Shown piece after piece: positions 1 to 7,924 of a DNA stretch of 64,000 bases. The stretch is from Sphingomonas carotinifaciens. Its GTDB lineage: Bacteria > Pseudomonadota > Alphaproteobacteria > Sphingomonadales > Sphingomonadaceae. The stretch covers positions 2,804,001 to 2,868,000 of the forward strand of contig NZ_WSUT01000005.1 in the NCBI RefSeq assembly GCF_009789535.1. The letters run 5' to 3'. The notes below the pieces were generated by a model that saw nothing but the letters and a program-made list of their open reading frames with translations, made no database searches and was not told where the DNA came from. The stretch's first letter is position 1. The number at the start of each line of letters is the position of its first letter. Both the position numbers and the translations under genes were made by a program.

Positions 1-2
1 GC

Positions 3-155
3 GAGCAGATCAACCGCTACATCCACGATTTCGAAGCGATGCTGCGCGGCGTGCTGGCACAGCGCGACGGCTCCCCGCTCGGCGTCACGCTCCTGTCGTC
101 GGACATGGGCAAGCTCTATGTCGCGCTTGCCCAGGCGATCGAGCGTCTGCGCTGA
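3..155 (+). CDS. C-terminal fragment of an unidentified protein
   Basis: An open frame runs in from the left edge of the window and stops with TGA at 153-155, leaving 50 residues. The visible piece is probably helical, starting EQINRYIHDFEAMLRGVL and ending in AQAIERLR. I do not recognise the family. Codon use matches the neighbours, so this looks like the end of a real gene whose body lies outside the window. The next gene on the same strand begins about 140 bases downstream. Confidence 0.5.
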   Translation, partial: EQINRYIHDFEAMLRGVLAQRDGSPLGVTLLSSDMGKLYVALAQAIERLR

Positions 156-179
156 TCGCCCCCGGCGGAGCAAAACATA

Positions 180-228
180 TGCTGACGGGTTTGGCCCAGG
201 TCAGCATTGCCGGGTGCAAGGCGCCGGC
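180..228 (+). other. Two adjacent hairpins in the leader of the AI-2E permease gene
   Basis: The gap between the upstream stop (155) and the permease start (297) can fold. TGCTGAC at 180-186 pairs with GTCAGCA at 200-206, with an inner GGG/CCC pairing. GCCGG at 209-213 pairs with CCGGC at 224-228. No T-run follows, so a simple intrinsic terminator is unlikely. It could be a 5' UTR element, a small RNA or a terminator of the upstream gene. I match it to no known riboswitch family. Confidence 0.4.
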
Positions 229-296
229 TACGGTCTGATCCCCACAGGGAACACCTCCGGCATCGCCTTTGTCACCATCAGGGGGGTTTGAAGCAT

Positions 297-1397
297 ATGT
301 CCGTCGATCGTGGCCGGGTGGAAAATGGCGGATTGATCCTGTTCATCGCCGGGATCACCCTGGCACTGGCGCTGGTGGTATCCAGCTTTGCCGGCGCGCT
401 GCTCTGGGCGGCGCTCGCTGCCTTGCTGTTCCAGCCGCTTTTCCAGCGCCTGCTCGCGCGCTGGCCCGATCGTCGCAACATGGCGGCGGCGGTGACGCTG
501 CTCATCATCACCGTCGCCGTCGTCATCCCCGCGATCGTGATCACCAGCCTCGTGATCGACCAGGCGGCGGGCGTCTATACCCAGATGCGCAGCGGCCGGA
601 TCAACTTCGCCGCCTATTTCCAGCAGGTGCACGATGCCCTGCCGCTACGGCTCCAGCATCTGCTCGACAATTCCGGCTTCAACAGCTTCGAGCGTGCCCA
701 AGCCCGCATCTCCGCCGTCATCAGCAACAGCGTCAGCGTGATCGCGTCCCAGGCCCTGTCGATCGGACGCAACGCCGCCGCCTTCCTGCTCGCCTTCGGC
801 GTCGGCCTCTACGTCACCTATTTCCTGCTGCGCGACGGCGATCGCCTCGGCCCTGCCGTCGTCCGCGCGCTACCCCTCCGTCCCGCCGTGGCGGAGCGCA
901 TCGCGGACAAGTTCGTCGCGGTGGTCCGCGCCACCATCAAGGGCTCGGGCGTCGTCGCCCTGGTCCAGGGTGCGCTTGGTGCAATCACCTTCTGGATCGT
1001 CGGCATCCCCGCCGCGCTCCTCTGGGGCCTGCTGATGGCGATCGCCGCGCTGCTGCCCGCGATCGGGCCGGCGATCATCTGGGTCCCGATCGCCATCTAT
1101 CTGCTGGCGACCAGCGCGATCTGGCAGGCGGCCGTGGTCATTCTCTCGGGTGTCCTCGTCATCGGCCTTGCCGACAACATCCTGCGCCCCATCCTCGTCG
1201 GCCGCGATACCGGCATTCCCGACTGGCTGGTCCTCGTCACCACGCTGGGTGGGATCGACCTGATCGGCCTCAGCGGCATCGTCGTCGGGCCGCTGGCGGG
1301 CGCGCTGTTCATCACCGCATGGCAGATCCTGACCGAACAGCGCGAGGCACAGGCTACACCTTCGGAACGCCCACCCAGTCCAGCATATCGGCCGTGA
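297..1397 (+). CDS. AI-2E family transporter (PerM/TqsA-type permease)
   Basis: Inner-membrane protein of 366 residues with the hydrophobic layout of the AI-2E exporter family: an N-terminal pair of membrane segments (about residues 10-50), another pair around 60-85 and 155-180, and a long C-terminal hydrophobic block (about 225-345). The ATG at 297 follows a G-rich site (AGGGGGG). An in-frame GTG/ATG 90 bases upstream would add a charged non-homologous stretch and cut into the hairpin region, so it was not used. Members include quorum-signal and ion exporters, so the substrate is unknown. The 3' end overlaps the convergent DUF1467 gene by 44 bases. A second paralog lies at 29568-30800. Confidence 0.85.
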   Translation: MSVDRGRVENGGLILFIAGITLALALVVSSFAGALLWAALAALLFQPLFQRLLARWPDRRNMAAAVTLLIITVAVVIPAIVITSLVIDQAAGVYTQMRSGRINFAAYFQQVHDALPLRLQHLLDNSGFNSFERAQARISAVISNSVSVIASQALSIGRNAAAFLLAFGVGLYVTYFLLRDGDRLGPAVVRALPLRPAVAERIADKFVAVVRATIKGSGVVALVQGALGAITFWIVGIPAALLWGLLMAIAALLPAIGPAIIWVPIAIYLLATSAIWQAAVVILSGVLVIGLADNILRPILVGRDTGIPDWLVLVTTLGGIDLIGLSGIVVGPLAGALFITAWQILTEQREAQATPSERPPSPAYRP

Positions 1398-1626
1398 TCC
1401 AGCCGAACACATAGTTGGCGTAGAAGGCGACGAACATGGCGGTGGCGACGATCGTCACCCAGACCGCAGCCCGCCCCGGCCGGAATGTGTGCGGCGCGCT
1501 TTCGGCGGTGCCGGGGACATGCTCGCCCCCGGCCTCGTGTGTGGTCCTGACCCCGAAGGGCAGGACCAGGAACACCGCCAGGAACCAGAACAGGACGTAG
1601 ATCGCGAGTGCCGACGTCCAGTGCAT
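1354..1626 (-). CDS. DUF1467 family small membrane protein
   Basis: A 90-residue protein with two membrane segments (about 5-25 and 55-80) joined by a polar loop. This is the size and shape of the alphaproteobacterial DUF1467 family, which is commonly found next to RNase J. Function is unknown. The ATG lies 5 bases after the RNase J stop, so it is very probably the last gene of that transcript. Its final 44 bases overlap the 3' end of the convergent permease gene. Confidence 0.75.
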   Translation of the reverse strand: MHWTSALAIYVLFWFLAVFLVLPFGVRTTHEAGGEHVPGTAESAPHTFRPGRAAVWVTIVATAMFVAFYANYVFGWITADMLDWVGVPKV

Positions 1627-1631
1627 GGTCC

Positions 1632-3269
1632 TTACGCCTCGATCACCAGCACATCGACGATCGGCTTCTTGCCGGTCCAGCGCGTCGCGACACGGCGCAC
1701 GGCCAGCCGCACGTCCTCACGCATCTTCTCCATCGGGCGTCGGCCATTCTCCACCGCCTTGGCTGCGGCTTCGACGGCCTCGGCGATGAACGCGTCGCGC
1801 TCATCCTCCACCGGCACGCCCTGCACCCGCACCTGCGGCCGGCCGAAGGCGCGGCCCTTGGCCGTCGCCACCGCGACCGAAATCTGCCCGTTCAACGCCA
1901 GCTTGCGCCGCTCGTTGATCGTCGAGCCATCGGACGGCAGGATCACGTCCCCGTCCAGCACCAGCCGGCCGATGCTGGCGCGGCCGACCTTCTTGGGGTC
2001 GCCGGGCAGCAGGCGCACGATGTCACCATCGGATTGCACGATCGCCTGCGGCACGCCCTTCGACAGGCCGAAGCGGGCATGCTCCATCATGTGCCGCATC
2101 TCGCCATGCACCGGCACCAGCGCATTCGGCTTGATCCAGCTATACATCTGCGCCAGCTCGGGCTGGCCCGGATGGCCGGAGACATGGACATGCGCCTGGC
2201 GCTCGGTCACCATCCATACGCCCTTGCCGGCCAGTGTGTTCTGGATGCGGCCGATCGCCACCTCGTTGCCCGGGATCTGCTTGGACGAGAAGACGACGGT
2301 GTCGCCCGCGTCCAGCCGAACCGTGTGGCTGCCCTCCGCGATCCGGGCCAGCGCGGCACGCGCCTCGCCCTGCCCGCCGGTCGCGACGATCAGCACCCGG
2401 TCCCGCGGCAGCTTCATCGCCGTCTCGGGATCGACCGTCTCCGGGAACCCCTTGAAGTAGCCGCAGGCGCGGCCGACCTTCAGGATGCGGTCGAGCGAGC
2501 GACCGGTGACGCACAGCTTGCGCCCCGTCTCCTTGGCCACCTCGCCCAGCGTCACGAGCCGCGCCGCGTTGGACGCGAACGTCGTCACCACCACACGCCC
2601 GCGCGCCTTGGCCACCGTCTCTGCCAGCCCCTTGCGGACGCTGGCCTCGGAACCCGACGCTTCGGTGTTGAAGATGTTGGTCGAATCGCACACCAGCACG
2701 TCGACGCCCTTGTCGCCGATCGCGCTCAGCTCGTCGGCGGATGCCGGATTGCCGATGATCGGCGTGGCATCCAGCTTCCAGTCGCCGGTATGGAACACGC
2801 GGCCGGCCTTGGTCTCGATCAGCAGCGCGCTCGATTCCGGAATCGAGTGCGACAGCGGCACGAAGGTGAAGCCGAACGGCCCCACCTGGAAGCTTTGACG
2901 CTGCTCGATCACGCGCAGCTTTACGCGGTCGGCAATGCCTTCCTCGTCCAGCTTGCCGCGGATCAGGCCTGCGGTGAACGGCGTGGCGTAGAGCGGCACG
3001 CCCAGATCTTCGGCCAGATAGGGCAGCGCACCGATATGGTCCTCATGCCCGTGGGTCAGCACGATGCCGACCAGGTCGTCCAGCCGGTCCTCGATAAAGG
3101 CCAGGTCGGGCAACACCACGTCGATACCGGGATAGGCCGGATCGGCGAAGGTGATGCCGCAATCGACCATCACCCACTTGCCTTCGGTGCCGTACAGATT
3201 GACGTTCATGCCGATCTCGCCGGAGCCGCCGAGTGCGCAGAACAGAAGTTCGTTGGTCTTGGGAGTCAT
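1632..3269 (-). CDS. rnj: Ribonuclease J
   Basis: A 545-residue metallo-beta-lactamase/beta-CASP nuclease that degrades and matures RNA, acting as a 5' exonuclease and endonuclease in the cytoplasm. The zinc motif HGHEDH is at residues 73-78 within LTHGHEDHIGALPYL, which is diagnostic of the RNase J/CPSF fold. Further hallmarks are HTGDWKLD, a beta-CASP segment with CDSTN, and VHGEMRHM near the C-terminal part. Full length for the family. It is separated from coaX upstream by about 115 bases that contain two hairpins, and is followed immediately by the DUF1467 gene. Confidence 0.95.
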   Translation of the reverse strand: MTPKTNELLFCALGGSGEIGMNVNLYGTEGKWVMVDCGITFADPAYPGIDVVLPDLAFIEDRLDDLVGIVLTHGHEDHIGALPYLAEDLGVPLYATPFTAGLIRGKLDEEGIADRVKLRVIEQRQSFQVGPFGFTFVPLSHSIPESSALLIETKAGRVFHTGDWKLDATPIIGNPASADELSAIGDKGVDVLVCDSTNIFNTEASGSEASVRKGLAETVAKARGRVVVTTFASNAARLVTLGEVAKETGRKLCVTGRSLDRILKVGRACGYFKGFPETVDPETAMKLPRDRVLIVATGGQGEARAALARIAEGSHTVRLDAGDTVVFSSKQIPGNEVAIGRIQNTLAGKGVWMVTERQAHVHVSGHPGQPELAQMYSWIKPNALVPVHGEMRHMMEHARFGLSKGVPQAIVQSDGDIVRLLPGDPKKVGRASIGRLVLDGDVILPSDGSTINERRKLALNGQISVAVATAKGRAFGRPQVRVQGVPVEDERDAFIAEAVEAAAKAVENGRRPMEKMREDVRLAVRRVATRWTGKKPIVDVLVIEA

Positions 3270-3315
3270 TCATTTCCTGTCAGAAGGGCCCGGTTGTATC
3301 CGGGTCTTGGGGAAT

Positions 3316-3333
3316 GGCACCGCCATCGGTGCC
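3316..3333. other. Hairpin between coaX and rnj (7-bp stem, 4-base loop)
   Basis: GGCACCG at 3316-3322 pairs with CGGTGCC at 3327-3333 around CCAT. It is one of two stable stems in the coaX-rnj gap and lies in the leader of rnj. No T-run follows, so it may protect or attenuate the mRNA rather than terminate it. Confidence 0.5.
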
Positions 3334-3353
3334 GTCATACGTTGCGTTGCTGA

Positions 3354-3374
3354 GCGCGGGCAGCACGCCCGCGC
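3354..3374. other. GC-rich hairpin just after the coaX stop (8-bp stem)
   Basis: GCGCGGGC at 3354-3361 pairs perfectly with GCCCGCGC at 3367-3374 across a 5-base loop, about 11 bases downstream of the coaX stop on the minus strand. It lacks a U-tract. A factor-assisted terminator or processing boundary between coaX and rnj is the likeliest role. Confidence 0.5.
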
Positions 3375-3385
3375 GGGAATTCGTT

Positions 3386-4165
3386 TCAATGAATATGGGC
3401 GCGTTCCCACATGATCGCCAGCCCCTGGATCGTCAGATCCGGCTCGATATGGTCGAACACGGCCGTATGCCGCTCGAACAAGGTCGCCAGTCCGCCCGTC
3501 GCGATCACCTTTACCGGCCGCCCGACCTCCGCCTTCAGGCGGGCGACGAGCCCTTCGATCATCGCGATATAGCCCCAGTAGATGCCGATATGCATCTGGT
3601 CGACCGTATTGCGCCCGACCACCGTTTCCGTCTCCGGCGCCTCGATCGCGATACGCGGCAGCTTGGCCGCCGCGGTCACCAGCGCATCCAGCGACAGGTT
3701 GATGCCCGGCGCGATGATGCCACCCTTGTACGCGCCGGAATAATCGCTGACGTCGAAGGTCGTCGCCGTGCCGAAATCGATCGTGATCAGGTCGCCGGGA
3801 TAAAGGGCATGCGCCGCGATCGTGTTGACCGCCCGGTCCGCCCCCAGCGAGGCCGGCTCGTCCACGTCGATCGCAATACCCCATTCCAGCGGCGCACGCC
3901 CGGCGATGAGCGCGTCCGACCGGAAATATTTGCTCGCCAGCACCTGCAGATTGTGGAGCGCACGCGGCACGACGGTGGCGATGATCACACCCTTCACGTC
4001 GTCGCGCGCATAGCCCTCCAGCGCCAGCAACTGGCTCAACCACACCGCATATTCGTCGGCGGTGCGCCGCGGATCGGTCGCGATGCGCCAGCGCCCCTTG
4101 ATCGTCCGCCCGTCGAGCAGCGCGAAGACCACATTGGTGTTGCCGGCATCGATCGCGAGCAGCAT
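3386..4165 (-). CDS. coaX: Type III pantothenate kinase
   Basis: A 259-residue enzyme that phosphorylates pantothenate in the first step of coenzyme A synthesis. It shows the ASKHA-fold motifs of CoaX: DAGNTN at residues 6-11 (phosphate loop), LGADRAVN in the middle and [10 protein letters not shown] (PHOSPHATE-2-like). The ATG at 4165 gives the usual family length. A longer in-frame reading would run into birA. The start lies 8 bases after the birA stop, so the two are co-transcribed downstream of nuoN. Confidence 0.95.
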   Translation of the reverse strand: MLLAIDAGNTNVVFALLDGRTIKGRWRIATDPRRTADEYAVWLSQLLALEGYARDDVKGVIIATVVPRALHNLQVLASKYFRSDALIAGRAPLEWGIAIDVDEPASLGADRAVNTIAAHALYPGDLITIDFGTATTFDVSDYSGAYKGGIIAPGINLSLDALVTAAAKLPRIAIEAPETETVVGRNTVDQMHIGIYWGYIAMIEGLVARLKAEVGRPVKVIATGGLATLFERHTAVFDHIEPDLTIQGLAIMWERAHIH

Positions 4166-4173
4166 GGTTTTCC

Positions 4174-4890
4174 TCAGATCAGGAAGATGTCGGCGGCGTG
4201 CATGACACGGACGGCCCCGTCCGCCAAGCGCAGCCGCAACGCACCATCGCGCGCCAGCCCGTCGAACCGCCCATCGACCACCGCCCCGTCCGGCATCCGC
4301 GCCGTTATCGGCGCCCCAACCGGATGCGCACGGGCGAGCCATCGATCGACCACCGGCTCCAATCCCTTGTTTCGCCAGATGCTCACCCATTGCCCGACCG
4401 CTTCGGCCAGGCGATCGAGAAAGGCTTCCGGCGTCACCGACACGCCGTGCATCGCCAGGCTCGTCGTCGCTCGATCCGGCAAGTCGGGATGATGCGCCAG
4501 ATTGACGCCGATGCCGATGACCAGCGCATCCTCTGCGCGCTCCAGCAAGATGCCCGACAGCTTCGCGCCCGACAGCAGCAGGTCGTTGGGCCATTTCAGG
4601 CACAGCATCTCTGCGTCGCGCGCACTCAACAGGTCGCGTACCACCTGTTCCAGCGCGACGGCCGCGGCAAAGGCCAGCCCCGACGCGCCGGGGTCGCCCG
4701 GACGCAGCCGGACGAGGGTGCTGGCATAGAAATTACCCGGCGGGGATATCCAGGCCCGCCCCTGCCGCCCCCGCCCCGCGGTCTGCCGGTCGGCCCGAAC
4801 CCAGCTCCCCTCCTCGACCCCGGCCTTGGCCAGCGCGAGGAGGTCGGCATTGGTGGAGCCCGTTTCCGCGACGTGAACGATACGGGTCAG
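4174..4890 (-). CDS. birA: Biotin--[acetyl-CoA-carboxylase] ligase, apparently with a CTG start
   Basis: Attaches biotin to the carboxylase carrier protein. The frame holds the family signatures: ETGSTNAD (residues 9-16), [13 protein letters not shown] (35-47, biotinyl-AMP loop) and LKWPNDLLL (from 98), then a C-terminal SH3-like domain. There is no N-terminal helix-turn-helix, so this is the monofunctional type. No in-frame ATG, GTG or TTG precedes the GTSTN-type region. The first in-frame one (GTG at 4644) would delete the active site. A CTG at 4890, preceded at good spacing by CGGGA, is the best candidate. An ATG at 4897 in another frame reads only MPR before a stop, so a one-base sequence error is an alternative. 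Overlap with nuoN is avoided by 13 bases. Confidence 0.85.
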   Translation of the reverse strand: MTRIVHVAETGSTNADLLALAKAGVEEGSWVRADRQTAGRGRQGRAWISPPGNFYASTLVRLRPGDPGASGLAFAAAVALEQVVRDLLSARDAEMLCLKWPNDLLLSGAKLSGILLERAEDALVIGIGVNLAHHPDLPDRATTSLAMHGVSVTPEAFLDRLAEAVGQWVSIWRNKGLEPVVDRWLARAHPVGAPITARMPDGAVVDGRFDGLARDGALRLRLADGAVRVMHAADIFLI

Positions 4891-4903
4891 CGTGGCATCC
4901 CGA

Positions 4904-6370
4904 TCAGAACAGCGCCTGCGCTGCCGCCATCGTCCAGACGCCCAGCGCCGGGATCAGGAAGTATCCCAGCGGCGACACGAAGATCGCGGTCAGCGCGATC
5001 AGGCCGCCCTCCACCGGATTGGCGACCGGCGCGAATGCGGGCGCAGGCTCGTCGAAATACATCGTCTTGACGACACGCAGATAATAATAGGCACCGATCA
5101 CCGAGGCGGCGATACCGATCACCGCCAGTGGGAACAGCCCGGCATGAACCGCCGCCTGGAACACCGCGAACTTGGCATAGAAGCCGAACAGCGGCGGAAT
5201 ACCAGCCAGCGAGAACATGAAGATCGCCAGTGCCGCGGCAAGGCCGGGCCGCGTGCGCGACATGCCCGACAGGCTGGCGATGCTTTCCACCGACTGTCCA
5301 TCGGCGCCGCGCATCTGCAACACCACCAGAAAGCTGCCGAGCGTCATGACCACATAGATGGTCATGTAGGTCAGGACCGAGGCGACACCCTCGGCGGTCC
5401 CGGCCGCCAGACCGATCAGCGCGAAGCCGACATTGTTGATCGACGAATAGGCGAGCAGCCGCTTGATGTTCGTCTGCCCGATGGCGGCGACCGCACCCAG
5501 CACGATCGATGCAAGCGCTGCAAAGATCACGATCTGACGCCACTGATCCGTCGCCGGGCCCATCGCCTCCACCGCGACACGCACGCTCAGCGCCACGGCG
5601 GCAACCTTGGGTGCGGAGGCGAAGAAGGCCGTGACCGGCGTCGGGGCGCCCTCATACACATCGGGCGACCACATGTGGAACGGGACGGCGGCGATCTTGA
5701 ACGCCAGGCCAGCGAACACGAACACCAGGCCGAACATCAGCCCCAGCGAGCGCGCTTCACCTGCCAGCAGGTGATCCGCTGCATAGGCGTTCGCGATGCC
5801 GTCGAACATCGTCGTGCCGGTGAAGCCGTAAACCAGGCTGATCCCGTAAAGCAGGATGCCCGAGGCAAGCGCGCCCAGCACGAAATACTTCAAACCCGCT
5901 TCAGCCGAACGCGTGTCCCGGCGCATGAAGCTCGCCAGCACATAGGCGGAAAGGCTCTGAAGCTCGAGACCGACGTACAGCGTCAGCATGTCACCGGCCG
6001 ACACCATCATGCCCATGCCCGCTGCCGACAAAAGCATCAGCACCGGATATTCGGGCCGCAGGTCTTCTCCAGAGGTCCGCTGGAAGAAGCCCGGCGCCAT
6101 AATGATCGCCACGGCGGTCGCGATGTAGATCAGCACCTTGGCAAAGCTGGAGAACGCATCCGCGAGGAATAGGCCACCGAACGCCGCGCCGCCGCTCGAC
6201 GCCGGCCCGGTCAGCGCGACCAGCGCGCCTGCCAGGACGAAGATCGCCGCGATCGATACCGCCCGCGTGGAGCCGTTACCGCCCCAGGCAGACACCAGCA
6301 TCAAGGCAATGGCGCCAAGCGAGAGCACCAGCTCCGGCAGCACCATCGCCAGGTTCATCGAAGTATCCAT
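4904..6370 (-). CDS. nuoN: NADH-quinone oxidoreductase subunit N
   Basis: A 488-residue polytopic membrane protein, one of the three antiporter-like proton channels of complex I. Long hydrophobic segments run throughout, with the conserved MSPDVYEGAP loop, KRLLAYSSINNVG and a lysine/glutamate set typical of the Mrp-like fold. The ATG overlaps the nuoM stop by one base. It is the last nuo gene of the operon and is followed closely by birA. Confidence 0.96.
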   Translation of the reverse strand: MDTSMNLAMVLPELVLSLGAIALMLVSAWGGNGSTRAVSIAAIFVLAGALVALTGPASSGGAAFGGLFLADAFSSFAKVLIYIATAVAIIMAPGFFQRTSGEDLRPEYPVLMLLSAAGMGMMVSAGDMLTLYVGLELQSLSAYVLASFMRRDTRSAEAGLKYFVLGALASGILLYGISLVYGFTGTTMFDGIANAYAADHLLAGEARSLGLMFGLVFVFAGLAFKIAAVPFHMWSPDVYEGAPTPVTAFFASAPKVAAVALSVRVAVEAMGPATDQWRQIVIFAALASIVLGAVAAIGQTNIKRLLAYSSINNVGFALIGLAAGTAEGVASVLTYMTIYVVMTLGSFLVVLQMRGADGQSVESIASLSGMSRTRPGLAAALAIFMFSLAGIPPLFGFYAKFAVFQAAVHAGLFPLAVIGIAASVIGAYYYLRVVKTMYFDEPAPAFAPVANPVEGGLIALTAIFVSPLGYFLIPALGVWTMAAAQALF

Positions 6371-7917
6371 CAGTGCGCCTCCCCATGCGTGGGCGCATGG
6401 GCATTGTGTTCAGTTGCAGCAGCGGGCCTGCCGGCGGTCGGCTGCGAGTCGCTATACGGCGACGCGCGTTCGATACGGGCGAGCAGCGTCGAGACATCCT
6501 GCCGCATCGGCGCCAGGAAGCTTTCTGGGTACACGCCCATCCACAGCACCACCGCCGCGATCGGCGCGAGCAGCCACAATTCGCGGCTCGACAGGTCCGA
6601 CATGCCACGCACCTCTTCCGACTTGATCTCGCCATAGGCGACGCGCCGGTACAGGTAGAGCATATATGCCGCACCCAGGATGATGCCTGTGGTGCACAGC
6701 AGCGCCGTCCAGGTCGACACCTGATAGGTGCCCATCAGCGACAGGAACTCGGCGACGAAGCCGCTGGTGCCCGGGAGGCCAATGGAGGCCATGGTGAAGA
6801 ACAGGAAGAAGATCGCATAACGCGGCATGTTGATCGACAGGCCGCCATACCGCGCGATCTCGCGGGTATGCAGGCGGTCGTAGATCACACCGACGCACAG
6901 GAACAGCGCGCCCGACACCAGGCCGTGGCTCAGCATCATGATCATCGCGCCCTCGATGCCCTGCGCATTGAAGGCGTAGAGGCCGATGGTCACGATCGCC
7001 ATGTGCGCGACCGACGAATAGGCAATCAGCTTCTTCATATCGCCCTGCACCAGCGCAACGAGGCTCGTGTAGATCACGGCGATCGACGACAGCGCGAAGA
7101 TCAGCCAGGTGAGCTGCCCCGACGCTTCCGGGAACATCGGCAGCGAGAAGCGCAGGAAGCCGTAGCCGCCCAGCTTCAGCAGAACGCCCGCCAGGATCAC
7201 CGAGCCTGCGGTCGGAGCCTGCACGTGCGCGTCGGGCAGCCAGGTGTGCACCGGCCACATCGGCATCTTCACCGCGAACGAGGCGAAGAAGGCCAGCCAC
7301 AACCATGTCTGCACCGAAGCAGGGAAGTCATAGTTCTGCAGCGCCGGGATCGACGAGGTGCCTGCGGTGCCCGCCATGTAGAGCATCGCGATGAACATCA
7401 GCAGCGAACCGAGCAGCGTGTACAGGAAGAACTTGTACGACGCGTAGATGCGGTTCGCCCCGCCCCAGATGCCGATGATCAGGTACATCGGGATCAGGCC
7501 GGCTTCGAAGAAGACGTAGAAAAGAAACAGGTCCTGCGCCGCGAAGGTGCCGATCATCAGCACCTCCGTGAACAGGAACGCCGACATATACTCCGGCACC
7601 CGGTTCGTCACCGACCGCCAGCTCGCCCCGATGCAGATCGGCATCAGGAAGACGCTCAGCATGATCAGCATGAGCGCGAACCCGTCGATGCCCAGCGACC
7701 AGCCGAACGGACCGAAGAGACCCGGCGCATTTTCCACGAACTGCCACTGCGGGCCGCCCACCTGGAAGTTGGACCAGAGGATGATGCCGAGGACGAAGTC
7801 GATCAGCGTGGCGACCAGCGCGGTGCGCCGCGCGGCCTCCGCACCCAGGAACAGGCAGGCGACCGCGGCAATCGCGGGCACCGCCAGCATGACGGAAAGG
7901 ATCGGAAAGTCGAACAT
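6370..7917 (-). CDS. nuoM: NADH-quinone oxidoreductase subunit M
   Basis: A 515-residue antiporter-like subunit of the complex I membrane arm. Recognisable blocks are FEAGLIPMYLIIG, the HTWLPDAHVQAPTAGSV loop, KKLIAYSSVAHM and a C-terminal amphipathic region. ATG 7917 follows a GGGTGA site and leaves a 7-base gap from nuoL. A further upstream in-frame start at 7935 would overlap nuoL and was judged weaker. The last 20 residues are polar and contain five histidines, an echo of the His-rich loop in NuoL. Confidence 0.95.
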   Translation of the reverse strand: MFDFPILSVMLAVPAIAAVACLFLGAEAARRTALVATLIDFVLGIILWSNFQVGGPQWQFVENAPGLFGPFGWSLGIDGFALMLIMLSVFLMPICIGASWRSVTNRVPEYMSAFLFTEVLMIGTFAAQDLFLFYVFFEAGLIPMYLIIGIWGGANRIYASYKFFLYTLLGSLLMFIAMLYMAGTAGTSSIPALQNYDFPASVQTWLWLAFFASFAVKMPMWPVHTWLPDAHVQAPTAGSVILAGVLLKLGGYGFLRFSLPMFPEASGQLTWLIFALSSIAVIYTSLVALVQGDMKKLIAYSSVAHMAIVTIGLYAFNAQGIEGAMIMMLSHGLVSGALFLCVGVIYDRLHTREIARYGGLSINMPRYAIFFLFFTMASIGLPGTSGFVAEFLSLMGTYQVSTWTALLCTTGIILGAAYMLYLYRRVAYGEIKSEEVRGMSDLSSRELWLLAPIAAVVLWMGVYPESFLAPMRQDVSTLLARIERASPYSDSQPTAGRPAAATEHNAHAPTHGEAH

Positions 7918-7924
7918 CAGCCGA

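Noticed and set aside
207..296. Upstream start for the first AI-2E permease
   Set aside because: The added 30 residues are Arg/His rich and unlike the family. The ATG at 297 has a proper ribosome-binding site.
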